Shown here in pieces: positions 51,792 to 60,031 of a stretch of 64,000 nucleotides of DNA. The DNA comes from Gemmatimonadaceae bacterium (GTDB taxonomy: Bacteria; Gemmatimonadota; Gemmatimonadetes; Gemmatimonadales; Gemmatimonadaceae), in NCBI GenBank assembly GCA_036003045.1, contig DASYSS010000033.1, forward strand, positions 110,794 through 174,793, in the 5' to 3' direction. The first letter of the stretch is position 1. Each line of letters starts with the position of its first letter. The notes beneath the pieces were generated by a model that was not told where the DNA came from, ran no database searches, and was given only the letters and a program-made list of their open reading frames with translations. Position numbers and translations under genes: made by a program.

Positions 51792-53015
51792 TTATCCCGC
51801 GTGCGCGCCGCTGGCAAACGACGCGTCGGACGACCGGGCGAACTCGGCGCGCAAACGCTCCATCATGGCGTCGCGCCGATCGTACAAGCGCTTGAGCGGG
51901 CGGTCCGCGTGCCGCGCCTTGGCGTACGACGTGAGCAGCGGCAGCGCGACGGTCGAGTCCATGTAGCACACGACGGCGTCGGGCAATCGATCGGGATCGA
52001 TCTTGCCCCAGCTCACGGCTTCGGCGGGCGTGGCGCCGGAGAGGCCGCCCGTGTCGGGACGCGCGTCGGTGATCTGCAGGAAATAGTCGTGTCCCTTTTC
52101 GTCGATGCCGAGCACTTCCTGAATCTGCGGCTCGGTCTGCAGCATGAAGTTCTTCGGGCTGCCGCCGCCGCAGATGAGCACGGCCGACTTTCCGCCCGAT
52201 CGTTTGGCGTCGAGCACGATCGACGCCGTCTCGTTCACATCGAGGTTCGGGTCGATCGTGCACTTGTTCCCCTCGAGCGCGAGCGCGGCGACGTTCATGC
52301 CGATCGACGAATCGCCCGGCGAGGAGGTGTAGATCGGCACGCCGGCGTTGTACGCCGCGGAAAGCAACGACTTCTGTCCGACGGCGAGCGCTCGCTCCCG
52401 TTCGCGCACGTACTTGCCGCACAGATTGTGGAACTCGGCGCTCGACATCGCGCGCTGAAACTCGGGTCCTTGAATGACGGCCCGAAAAAAGGCGTCGGTC
52501 GACAGCAGCACGTCGTAGTCGAAGAAGATGTCGTAGATGCGCACGACGCCTTCGTCGCGCAGCACCACGTCCGACTCCTGCGGATTCCCGCGGTGCATCG
52601 CGAGCCCGAGACCGAAGTGCGTGTCGTGATAGAGATTCGCGCCGGTCGAGATGATCCAGTCGACGAACCCGCTCTCGATGAGCGGAATGAGCGCCGCCAT
52701 GCCGAGCCCCGCCGGCGTGAGCGCCCCGGTGAGCGTCATGCCGACCGTGACGTCGGGATCGAGCATCTTTTTGGTGAACAGTCCGCACGCTTCTCGAAGG
52801 CGCGCCGCGTTGTAGGCGAGGAACACGTTGTCGATCAGATCCGCGGCTGTTTCGGTTCCGCTGATCGCCTTGGGTTCGATGCGCGGCCCGCGGAGATACT
52901 TGCTCTTCTCGCGCGCTTCGTGCTTGGCGCCCGAGCGCTCGCGCTCCTCTGCGGCCGCCTTCTGCGCGCCCTTGGGGCCGGCGGCCGATGGTTTGTTGTC
53001 GGAATGCTTCGCCAT
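51792..53015 (-). CDS. deoxyhypusine synthase-like protein
   Basis: A 407-residue protein of the DHS family. After a charged Lys/Glu/Ala tail of about 40 residues come [32 protein letters not shown], a segment [17 protein letters not shown] and [15 protein letters not shown] with Lys288 at the place of the catalytic lysine of eukaryotic deoxyhypusine synthase, plus [27 protein letters not shown] and spermidine binding are therefore plausible. Bacteria lack eIF5A, so the real product is probably a polyamine such as homospermidine or a modified protein not yet known. It lies 4 bases after a LOG-family gene, and a terminator follows. Confidence 0.9.
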   Translation of the reverse strand: MAKHSDNKPSAAGPKGAQKAAAEERERSGAKHEAREKSKYLRGPRIEPKAISGTETAADLIDNVFLAYNAARLREACGLFTKKMLDPDVTVGMTLTGALTPAGLGMAALIPLIESGFVDWIISTGANLYHDTHFGLGLAMHRGNPQESDVVLRDEGVVRIYDIFFDYDVLLSTDAFFRAVIQGPEFQRAMSSAEFHNLCGKYVRERERALAVGQKSLLSAAYNAGVPIYTSSPGDSSIGMNVAALALEGNKCTIDPNLDVNETASIVLDAKRSGGKSAVLICGGGSPKNFMLQTEPQIQEVLGIDEKGHDYFLQITDARPDTGGLSGATPAEAVSWGKIDPDRLPDAVVCYMDSTVALPLLTSYAKARHADRPLKRLYDRRDAMMERLRAEFARSSDASFASGAHAG

Positions 53016-53019
53016 GTCG

Positions 53020-53979
53020 TCAGCGTCCCCCCCCGTTTTGCGCTTCCCACGCCTGAATCACGGCGTGCGCGGCTTCTTGGGGGTCGTCGGTGAGCAAAAT
53101 CAAATCCAGGTCTCCCGGTGAGATTTTCGCTTCGCCCAACACGCGCGACTGGATCCAGCGGATCAGCCCGGCCCAGTAGTGTCGGCCGAACATCACGACC
53201 GGGAATTGATAGATCTTGCCGGTCTGGATCAGCGTCAGCGCCTCGAAGGCTTCGTCGAGCGTGCCGTACCCGCCCGGGAAGATGATGAACGCGTTCGAGT
53301 ATTTGATGAACATCGTCTTCCGCACGAAGAAGTAGCGGAAGTTGATGAGCGTATCGAGATACGGGTTCGCGCCCTGCTCGAACGGCAGCTCGATGTTGCA
53401 GCCGATCGACGTGCCGCCCCCCTGCTTGGCGCCTTTGTTCGCCGCTTCCATGATCCCCGGACCCGCGCCGGTGATGATCGCGAACCCTGCCTCGGCGAGC
53501 AGACGCGCGACTTCCTGCGCCGCCTGGTACTGCGGGTCGTCGGGATGCGTGCGCGCCGAGCCGAAGATCGTCACCCCTTTGGTCACGTGCGCGAGGTTGT
53601 CGAACCCTTCGATGAACTCGCCCATGATCCGCATCACACGCCACGGATCCGTGCGGGTGAAATCGTCGCGGCTGCTTCCCGATTGCAGGAGCTTCTCGTC
53701 TTCCGTGACCGGCGGGATGTACGTGCGAATCGCGTCGTCGACCATCTTGGGCGGCGTGGTCGGTCCGCCCGGGGTTTTCTCGGAGGGCGGTGTGCGCCCG
53801 GCTGCGCGGTGCCCCGCCTCCGTCCTTTCCCGATACCCCTCTTGGGCCGTCCTGGACGCCTCGGCCAGGAGTTGAGGACTCGCTTTATTGCCGCCCGCCG
53901 TCCGCGGCGACCTCGGCTTCGCGGGGCGCGCGGCCTTCGCCGTGACGGCGCGTGATTTTCGGTCTGGCATGGCGTTCAT
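53020..53979 (-). CDS. LOG family nucleotide 5'-monophosphate nucleosidase
   Basis: About 319 residues. A Lys/Arg/Pro/Ala-rich leader of about 100 residues precedes the Rossmann-type core: [36 protein letters not shown] and [16 protein letters not shown], the PGGxGTxxE motif of cytokinin-activating LOG proteins. Such enzymes release ribose-5-phosphate from nucleotides and often act in purine turnover. The start could be 53979 or 53970. It precedes the DHS-like gene by 4 bases; how the two functions connect is unclear. The frame upstream of 53979 lies opposite the phosphodiesterase gene and is not used. Confidence 0.9.
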   Translation of the reverse strand: MNAMPDRKSRAVTAKAARPAKPRSPRTAGGNKASPQLLAEASRTAQEGYRERTEAGHRAAGRTPPSEKTPGGPTTPPKMVDDAIRTYIPPVTEDEKLLQSGSSRDDFTRTDPWRVMRIMGEFIEGFDNLAHVTKGVTIFGSARTHPDDPQYQAAQEVARLLAEAGFAIITGAGPGIMEAANKGAKQGGGTSIGCNIELPFEQGANPYLDTLINFRYFFVRKTMFIKYSNAFIIFPGGYGTLDEAFEALTLIQTGKIYQFPVVMFGRHYWAGLIRWIQSRVLGEAKISPGDLDLILLTDDPQEAAHAVIQAWEAQNGGGR

Positions 53980-54049
53980 CTTACGGGGTTGAGGGAGGAG
54001 TTCACAGAGGCGAGCTTCTCCATGGGGGCTCCCCTCTACTCCGCCACAA

Positions 54050-55489
54050 GTGTCAGTCGTCATTCTCCTCGCCGATGGCGCGCGTCCGGATACGCTCGCG
54101 GCCGCGCTCGATTCGGGCGCGTTGCCGGCGCTTGCCCGTCTCCGTGCCGAAGGCGGGCTCCACACGGTCACGTCGTGCTTCCCCTCGGTGACCGGGCCCG
54201 CCTATGCCCCGTTCCTCATGGGCCGTTTTCCCGGCCCGGTCGGCTTGCCGGGACTTCGCTGGTTCGACCGCGACCGGACGGCCTGCACGTTCCCCGACTA
54301 CTCGCGCAGCTACGTCGGCTATCAAATGAGTGCGGTGAACCGGGACGTGGACGCTTCGGCGCCGACGATCTTCGAGCTCACCGGTACGAGTTTAGGAGCG
54401 CTGAGCGTCATCACGCGGGGACTGCCGCCTCGCCAGCGCATCGGTTCGATCACGCCGCGTTCTGCCCTGCGGGCGGCACGCACCCACTTTTCGGGCGACC
54501 TCGCGGGGTGGCTCGAGATCGACCGCATCGCCGCCGACCAGTTCGTGCGCCGCCTCCGCGTCGAGCAGCCGGACTTCGCATTTGCCGCGCTCACTGGCGT
54601 CGACAAGGTCTCGCACTCGCGGGGGCAGAGCTCGCCGCTGACGATCGATGCCCTCCGCATCGTCGACGCGACCGCCGCGCGCATTCGCGACGACGCCGAG
54701 CGAAGCGCACGCTGGGACGACATGCATCTGTGGATCGTGAGCGACCACGGACACTCGCGCGTCACGTCGCACGAGGATCTCACCGGCGTCATCGAGGCGA
54801 TCGGCCATCGCACCATGTCGCACCCCTGGGTCGTGACGCTCGGCGCCGAAGTCGCGGTGATGGTGAGCGGCAACGCCATGGCGCATTTGTACTGCGACGT
54901 CCGGGCACGCGCGCGTCCCTCGGTCGACGCGTCACGCTGGCGCGCGTTGTGTGATGCGCTCCTTGCCCGTCGCTCGGTCGACCTACTCGCCGTGCGTCGC
55001 GGCGACCGCGTCATCGTGCGATCGGCCGACCGAGGCGATGCCGCCGTTTGGCGAACGGAGCGCGGATTCCACTACACGCGCGAATCGGGTGATCCACTCG
55101 GTGTCGGCCAGGACGTCTGCGGCGCTTCGGACGACGAGGCGTACGATCTCACGATCGACACCGACTATCCGGATTCGATCGTCCAGGTCGTTCACCTCGT
55201 TTCGTCGCCGCGGTCGGGCGACATCGTACTCTCGGCGGCGCGCGATTGGGATTTTCGTGCGCGCTACGAACCGATTCGCCACGTGAGCTCGCACGGCGCG
55301 CTGCACCGAGAGCACATGCTGGTGCCGCTGCTCACGAATCGTCCCTTGCCAGACGCGCCGCGGCGGACCGTGGATGTGATGCCCAGCGCGTTAGCCGCGC
55401 TCGGCGCGCCGATGCCGCCGATTCTCGATGGACGGTCGTTCCTCAGTGCACCATCGTCGCAAACTGTTTCGGTATTCCCACCTGAATGA
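54050..55489 (+). CDS. alkaline phosphatase-superfamily phosphodiesterase / nucleotide pyrophosphatase
   Basis: A 479-residue protein with a GTG start. The metal centre is clear: VVILLADGARPDTL (first Asp), SCFPSVTGPAYAPFLMGRFP with the Thr nucleophile, GVDKVSHSRG, WIVSDHGHSRVTSHED and the final HVSSHGALHREHMLVPLL. This is the NPP/phosphodiesterase type that removes phosphate diesters. No N-terminal signal is visible, so a longer or cytosolic form is possible. Its 3' end overlaps the convergent copper oxidase gene by 47 bases. It is divergent from the LOG gene by 70 bases. Confidence 0.92.
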   Translation: MSVVILLADGARPDTLAAALDSGALPALARLRAEGGLHTVTSCFPSVTGPAYAPFLMGRFPGPVGLPGLRWFDRDRTACTFPDYSRSYVGYQMSAVNRDVDASAPTIFELTGTSLGALSVITRGLPPRQRIGSITPRSALRAARTHFSGDLAGWLEIDRIAADQFVRRLRVEQPDFAFAALTGVDKVSHSRGQSSPLTIDALRIVDATAARIRDDAERSARWDDMHLWIVSDHGHSRVTSHEDLTGVIEAIGHRTMSHPWVVTLGAEVAVMVSGNAMAHLYCDVRARARPSVDASRWRALCDALLARRSVDLLAVRRGDRVIVRSADRGDAAVWRTERGFHYTRESGDPLGVGQDVCGASDDEAYDLTIDTDYPDSIVQVVHLVSSPRSGDIVLSAARDWDFRARYEPIRHVSSHGALHREHMLVPLLTNRPLPDAPRRTVDVMPSALAALGAPMPPILDGRSFLSAPSSQTVSVFPPE

Positions 55490-56468
55490 TTCCGACCGCG
55501 CCCTTTTCGGCGTCCGCGAAGCTATGCGTCACGAAGGGGTAGAGCCCCTCGCCGCCGTCAAAGACCGCCTCGAACACCACACCGCCGCCCGCCGGCACCG
55601 TATAGGTCTGAACGCCAGTGAGCGCGTGGGCCGGATTTCCGTCGGGATACACACGGTCGAACACCGCACCGACGACATGGAAATCGCTGTTGAACGTCGG
55701 CCCCGCGTTGACGACGAAGAATCGCACGCGATCGCCTGCGTCGACCTTGATCGGATGATCCTTGTACTGAAACGCGCGGCCGTTGAACACTACCTGCGAC
55801 GGGTTGCGCGACGTCGCTGCTTGCCAATCGGGCTGCATCGGCACCATCACGCCGCCGGCTTTGGCCGTGTCGCCCGGCTTCGCGTAGAACTCGCTCTGCA
55901 CGAGCACGTACTCCTTGTCAGCCTGCGTGCCCCAGCCACCCTTCGGATCGACGATGATCGGGAAATACATGCCTTGCATGAGGTGCATGAGCACCGGGGG
56001 CGTGCCGCAGTGAACCATGAACGCGCCAGCATCACGCGCGAGAAACTCGAACGACACCGAGTCCTTGGGCAGGATCATCCGATAGGCGACGTTGGGCGGA
56101 ATGCGCGCGGCGTGAAAGTCGATCGAATGCGGCATCGGCGACTCGTTCACCACGGTGACCCTCACCGAGTCCCCCTGTCGCACGCGCAGCACCGGACCCG
56201 GCACCGTACCGCCGAACGTCCAACCCTGATACGCCACGCCGTTCGAGATCTCGACGATGGCGTCCTTGATGGGAACGCGGAACTGCTTGATGTCGGCGTC
56301 GCTCGCAGGCGCGAGTCGCGGATCGTAGACAGGGCTCGTCGCACGCCGCAGGGTGTCGAAGTCGACGCGATCGACCGTCGAGTGACGCCGCGCGCCGGTG
56401 AGAAGGGCTAGACCGCCAAGGAGTGCCGTGGCGCCGAGGGTGGCTGAAATCCAGGTTTGCTTCCGCAT
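55443..56468 (-). CDS. two-domain multicopper oxidase resembling nitrite reductase NirK
   Basis: A 341-residue secreted protein. The ATG at 56468 follows GGAGAA; residues 5-26 are a signal peptide or anchor. Cupredoxin domain one has PHSIDFHAARIPP (His114 type-1, Asp117, His119 type-2) and MVHCGTPPVLMHLMQGM (His153 type-2, Cys154, His162 and Met167 type-1). Domain two has FNSDFHVVGAVFDRVY and LYPFVTHSFADAEKGAVGIIQV. Spacing follows NirK except that Cys to His is eight residues instead of nine. Reduction of nitrite to nitric oxide is likely, but two-domain laccases are similar. No regulator of the NO response sits beside it. Confidence 0.85.
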   Translation of the reverse strand: MRKQTWISATLGATALLGGLALLTGARRHSTVDRVDFDTLRRATSPVYDPRLAPASDADIKQFRVPIKDAIVEISNGVAYQGWTFGGTVPGPVLRVRQGDSVRVTVVNESPMPHSIDFHAARIPPNVAYRMILPKDSVSFEFLARDAGAFMVHCGTPPVLMHLMQGMYFPIIVDPKGGWGTQADKEYVLVQSEFYAKPGDTAKAGGVMVPMQPDWQAATSRNPSQVVFNGRAFQYKDHPIKVDAGDRVRFFVVNAGPTFNSDFHVVGAVFDRVYPDGNPAHALTGVQTYTVPAGGGVVFEAVFDGGEGLYPFVTHSFADAEKGAVGIIQVGIPKQFATMVH

Positions 56469-56728
56469 TGAAACTTCTCCGGTCGGGGAGCGAAGCGCGG
56501 TGGCGCATTGCCGTCGGGCTTGTAGGAGAAGTTCGTCTTTTCCGGGCAATATCTCCGTCGGACGAAGCCGGAAAGCCGATCCGATGGGTACCCGACAAGC
56601 CCGTCAGGGAAACCCTCACCAGGTCGGCGAGCCCGATTTCTCAGTCGGGGCGAGCCGGGCCTCCGCGGCACGTGGCGCCGCCTCGTGCCGAGGGTAAGGA
56701 TTAGACGAGCCCAATTGCATTTTTGAAC

Positions 56729-57007
56729 ATGCCTCAATCGATCGACGCTGTCATCAAACGATCTTGGTCATCGGTCGCGGCCAGGCTCGTGTGGCGCGCC
56801 ATCCGACATCCCCGCACCGGGTTGGCGCTGCTTCGCGTCGGCTGGCGGTTCCGCGCGCGTGATTGGTATCGCCGGTTCCCGTTTCTTCCGCTCCCCGACG
56901 CCACCTACGTGCGTTGGCGGATGTATACCGCCTATGGTGACGAATCTGCGGTGCCGAGCGCGGATGATGTCGAGCGATACGCGACATGGGCCGTGCGCAA
57001 ACCATGA
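56729..57007 (+). CDS. small hypothetical protein coupled to queG
   Basis: A 92-residue basic protein with no signal. Notable are LVWRAIRHPRTGLALLRVGWRF and RARDWYRRFPFLPLPDATYVRW split by an Arg-rich turn, and an acidic end EDVERYATWAVRKP-like (SADDVERYATWAVRKP). Its TGA overlaps the queG ATG as ATGA, so translation is coupled. No family known to me. Similar short ORFs could be tRNA- or queuosine-related accessory proteins, but that is a guess from position only. A TTG 6 bases upstream is another start. Confidence 0.65.
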   Translation: MPQSIDAVIKRSWSSVAARLVWRAIRHPRTGLALLRVGWRFRARDWYRRFPFLPLPDATYVRWRMYTAYGDESAVPSADDVERYATWAVRKP

Positions 57008-57939
57008 TCGAATCGCTGATCAAGGCACAGGCGTACGGCCTTGGCTTCGACCTCGTCGGCATCGCCAAGCTCGGCCCCGCGGAGACCGCGCCGGCCTTCG
57101 ACGCGTGGCTCGAGCGCGGCTACGAGGGCGAGATGGCGTACATGTCACGGACCGCGGCCAAGCGACGCGACTCGCGCTTGCCATTTCCGACGGCCAAGAG
57201 CGCGATCGTCGTCGGAATGGACTACGGCGGACGCGAGCCCTCCGGTCCCGTCGCACGGTACGCGCGCGGCGACGACTACCATGAAGTGCTGCTCGAGCGT
57301 CTTCAATCCCTGCACCATTTTGTCGAAGCGGCGGTCGGCTCTCGCGTCACGGGGAAAGCGTACGTCGACACCGGTCCGATCCTCGAGCGCGATCTCGGAC
57401 GACGCGCCGGACTCGGCTGGTTCGGCAAGAACACGATGCTGATCAACCCGCAGCGCGGGTCGTTCTTTTTTCTCGCCGAATTGGTGCTGGATCTCGAGCT
57501 CGACCCCGACGCGCCGTTCGCGAGCGATCATTGTGGCACGTGCCGCCGGTGCATCGATGCCTGTCCGACGGGCGCGATCGTCGAAGAGCGTGTGCTCGAT
57601 TCGAACCGGTGCATCTCGTATCTCACGATCGAGATCAAGGGCGAGATTCCGGGGGAATGGCATGCGGCCATCGGGGGCCACGTGTACGGGTGCGACGTGT
57701 GCCAGGAAGTGTGTCCGTGGAATGAGAAGTTCTCGGTGCCGGTACGCGAGGACGCGTTTCGGACGCGCACAGCGCTCGAAGGTCGGGACGCTCCCGCGCT
57801 GGCGCGAGAGATTCTTTCGACGGACGACGAGCATTTTCGCAGCGCGTTCAGAGCGTCGCCAATGAAGCGCGCCAAGTTGCGGGGGTTACGGCGGAACGCG
57901 GCCATCGTGCTCGGGAACGTCGTCGGGGCGGACGGTTAG
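57004..57939 (+). CDS. queG: epoxyqueuosine reductase
   Basis: A 311-residue enzyme of tRNA queuosine synthesis, using cobalamin and two 4Fe-4S clusters. After a nitroreductase-like N-terminal part with GFDLVGIAKLGPAE, the family core AGLGWFGKNTMLINPQRG appears near 150. The cluster cysteines are in CGTCRRCIDACPTGAIVE and GCDVCQEVCPWNEKF. The protein ends soon after (RRNAAIVLGNVVGADG) and so is shorter than 350-380 residue relatives, lacking the HEAT-like tail. The start at 57004 is chosen because it overlaps the previous TGA as ATGA; an ATG at 56986 is in the same frame. Confidence 0.93.
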   Translation: MIESLIKAQAYGLGFDLVGIAKLGPAETAPAFDAWLERGYEGEMAYMSRTAAKRRDSRLPFPTAKSAIVVGMDYGGREPSGPVARYARGDDYHEVLLERLQSLHHFVEAAVGSRVTGKAYVDTGPILERDLGRRAGLGWFGKNTMLINPQRGSFFFLAELVLDLELDPDAPFASDHCGTCRRCIDACPTGAIVEERVLDSNRCISYLTIEIKGEIPGEWHAAIGGHVYGCDVCQEVCPWNEKFSVPVREDAFRTRTALEGRDAPALAREILSTDDEHFRSAFRASPMKRAKLRGLRRNAAIVLGNVVGADG

Positions 57940-58107
57940 GCGGCGCCGTCGCGGACTCCGGGGCGCCTCTTCGCCTCCCTCCACAACCGAGGCTTCCGCG
58001 GAGGTCGAGCGCGAGGAACGAGAGCTCGGTCTGGCTGAGAGCATTTGCTCTGGCTGCGGGGCGCCGACGGCTCATCGTCACTGCTGCCTCATCCCTCAAC
58101 AGAGGTC

Positions 58108-58371
58108 ATGGACACCTCCGCAGTCCTGAACAAGGCACTCGTCGGCCGATACGAGATCGAGCGCGAGATCGGCGCGGGGGGAATGGCCAGCGTCTATCTC
58201 GCGCGCGACGTCAAACATCGCCGCCAAATCGCGCTCAAACTCCTCAAGCCGGAGTTGGGCGCCGCGCTCGGCGTCGAGCGCTTCCTGGCGGAGATTCAGG
58301 TGACGGCCAACCTGCAGCGCGAGCCGTGCGCGCTCGCGCGTCCCTGGCCGTTTCGTCCGCCGAGACGGTGA
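58108..58371 (+). pseudogene. remnant of a serine/threonine protein kinase (N-lobe only)
   Basis: From the ATG at 58108 the frame reads GRYEIEREIGAGGMASVYLA with a complete glycine loop and the catalytic Lys in IALKLLKPEL, then RFLAEIQVTANLQ, after which intact kinases continue with HPHILPL. Here the sequence changes to REPCALARPWPF and stops. The C-lobe, with HRD, DFG and APE motifs, is missing. It is therefore a truncated, inactive kinase fragment of the PknB type, probably a deletion relic. Nothing downstream carries the missing half in another frame. Confidence 0.75.
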
Positions 58372-58384
58372 GCGTCCGTCGGAC

Positions 58385-58777
58385 TCATGCCCGCTTTGCC
58401 GTGAACGTACCGCTCGCCATCCCGCCGAGATCGACCGAGCCTTTGAGCGCGTCCTTGCTCTCGATTGTGCCGGTGTAGGTCACGGTGACCGCAGTGCCCT
58501 GCACGTTCCCCTGCAGCGTGAACGAGAACTTTCCGTCCTTCACCGAGCCTTTGAGCTCCGCCTCGCCGAGCATTTGCGAAGAGTAGTGCCCGGTGAGCGA
58601 ATCGCCCTTCTGCGTCAAGGTCACGGTTGGCGTGCCGCTCCCGCCGTCGGTGTTCACGGTGAAGAGCCATTTCCCGGTGAGATCGACGCTCGCACTCGAC
58701 TGCGCGAACCCCACTGACGGTAGCGATGCGGCCCCGAGCACGACGACAGGCAGGATCATTCTCCAAAGCGATCGCAT
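58385..58777 (-). CDS. small secreted hypothetical protein
   Basis: A 130-residue protein with a signal peptide (MILPVVVLGAASLPSVGFAQ) and a compact beta-rich body: DLTGKWLFTVNTDGGSGTPT, VTLTQKGDSLTGHYSSQM and KDGKFSFTLQGNVQGTAV. The repeated strand pattern with Gly turns suggests a small beta barrel or sandwich, like lipocalin-like or ligand-binding proteins of the periplasm. A GGAG ribosome site lies about 8 bases before the ATG. It stands alone between the kinase remnant and the LLM gene. Confidence 0.8.
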   Translation of the reverse strand: MRSLWRMILPVVVLGAASLPSVGFAQSSASVDLTGKWLFTVNTDGGSGTPTVTLTQKGDSLTGHYSSQMLGEAELKGSVKDGKFSFTLQGNVQGTAVTVTYTGTIESKDALKGSVDLGGMASGTFTAKRA

Positions 58778-58940
58778 ACGAGAGCTCCGAAAGAGGTGGC
58801 ACGAATCCGAGCGGCACGAGCGTTCCGCGCGATCGAATCTGATTCGTCGCGCGTCGGTGGGCGAGGGTCGGCGCGCACGCCGTTCGCCGCGACCGAAAAG
58901 TCATGCCGGCTGTGCGGGGGGCCCCGGTCGACAGCGTCCG

Positions 58941-58946
58941 TACATT
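58941..58946 (+). promoter_or_regulatory. TACATT -10 hexamer, possible leaderless start of the LLM gene
   Basis: TACATT ends 7 bases before the ATG at 58954 and no Shine-Dalgarno lies between. The ATG at 58903 lies upstream of this hexamer and is therefore less likely to be the start. Confidence 0.45.
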
Positions 58947-58953
58947 TTCGCGC

Positions 58954-60018
58954 ATGGAAGACACCGAACATTCGCGAAACACATCCTCGATCGAGCTCGG
59001 GCTCGACACCTTCGGCGACGTCACGCGTGGCGCGGACGGCAAGCTCCTCTCCCACGCGCAGACGATCCGCGACGTCATCGACGAAGCCGTGCTCGCCGAC
59101 GAGGTGGGCGCCGACTTCATCGGCGTCGGCGAGCACCACCGCGACGACTTTTCGATCTCGGCCCCCGAAGTCGTTCTAGCGGCGATCGCCGGACGCACGC
59201 GCCGCATCAAGCTCGGCTCAGCCGTGACGGTGCTCAGCTCCGACGACCCGGTGCGCGTTTTCGAGCGCTTCGCCACGCTCGACGCCGCGTCGAACGGCCG
59301 CGCCGAGGTGATCCTCGGCCGCGGATCGTTCACCGAGTCGTTTCCGCTGTTTGGGTATCCGCTCTCGAAATACGAGGTGCTATTCGAGGAGAAGCTCGAG
59401 CTGTTCGCCGCGCTGCTGCACTACGACCGCACCGGCGAGCCGGTGAGCTGGGAGGGTTCGACCCGCGCGTCGCTGGAGAAGACGCGCGTATTTCCGACGA
59501 CCGAACACGGACTCAAGGTTTGGATCGGAGTCGGCGGCAGCCCGGAATCGGTCGTGCGTGCGGCGCGCTATCGGCTTCCGCTCACGCTGGCGATCATCGG
59601 CGGCGATCCGCGGCGGTTCAAGCCGTTCATACAGCTGTACACCCAGGCGCTCACACAAATGAACGCGCCCATGCTGCCCGTCGGCGTGCACTCGCCGGGA
59701 CACGTCGCGGATACCGACGAGCAGGCTCGCGAGGCGATGTGGCCCGCGTTCAAGGCGATGCACGACCGCATCGGCGCGGAACGCGGGTGGGGGCCGATCA
59801 GTCGCGCGCAGTTCGAGCAGGAGGTCGAACGTGGCTCGCTGTACGTCGGATCGCCGGAAACCGTCGCCGGCAAGATCGTCGGCACCGCGCGCGCGCTCGG
59901 AATCGAGCGATTCGACATGAAGTACAGTGCGGGCACGCTGCCGCACGACAAGATGATGCGCAGCATCGAGCTGTACGGACGCTCGGTGATCCCGCGCGTG
60001 CGCGAGCTGCTCCGCTGA
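58954..60018 (+). CDS. LLM-class flavin-dependent oxidoreductase
   Basis: A 354-residue luciferase-like monooxygenase fold: ELGLDTFGDVTRGADG, VLADEVGADFIGVGEHH, KLGSAVTVLSSDDPVRVFER, GRAEVILGRGSFTESFPLFG and LKVWIGVGGSPESVVRAARY, then the flavin-side SLYVGSPETVAGKIVG. Members use FMN or F420 and reduced flavin to oxidise varied substrates; which one cannot be told. An ATP-grasp-like gene follows after 13 bases, so the pair may make or modify one metabolite. Confidence 0.92.
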   Translation: MEDTEHSRNTSSIELGLDTFGDVTRGADGKLLSHAQTIRDVIDEAVLADEVGADFIGVGEHHRDDFSISAPEVVLAAIAGRTRRIKLGSAVTVLSSDDPVRVFERFATLDAASNGRAEVILGRGSFTESFPLFGYPLSKYEVLFEEKLELFAALLHYDRTGEPVSWEGSTRASLEKTRVFPTTEHGLKVWIGVGGSPESVVRAARYRLPLTLAIIGGDPRRFKPFIQLYTQALTQMNAPMLPVGVHSPGHVADTDEQAREAMWPAFKAMHDRIGAERGWGPISRAQFEQEVERGSLYVGSPETVAGKIVGTARALGIERFDMKYSAGTLPHDKMMRSIELYGRSVIPRVRELLR

Positions 60019-60031
60019 CGCAACTTTAGCG

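Noticed and set aside
56469..56728. NnrR/FNR-type operator before the NirK-like gene
   Set aside because: No TTGAC-N4-GTCAA or TTGAT-N4-ATCAA pattern is present in this gap.
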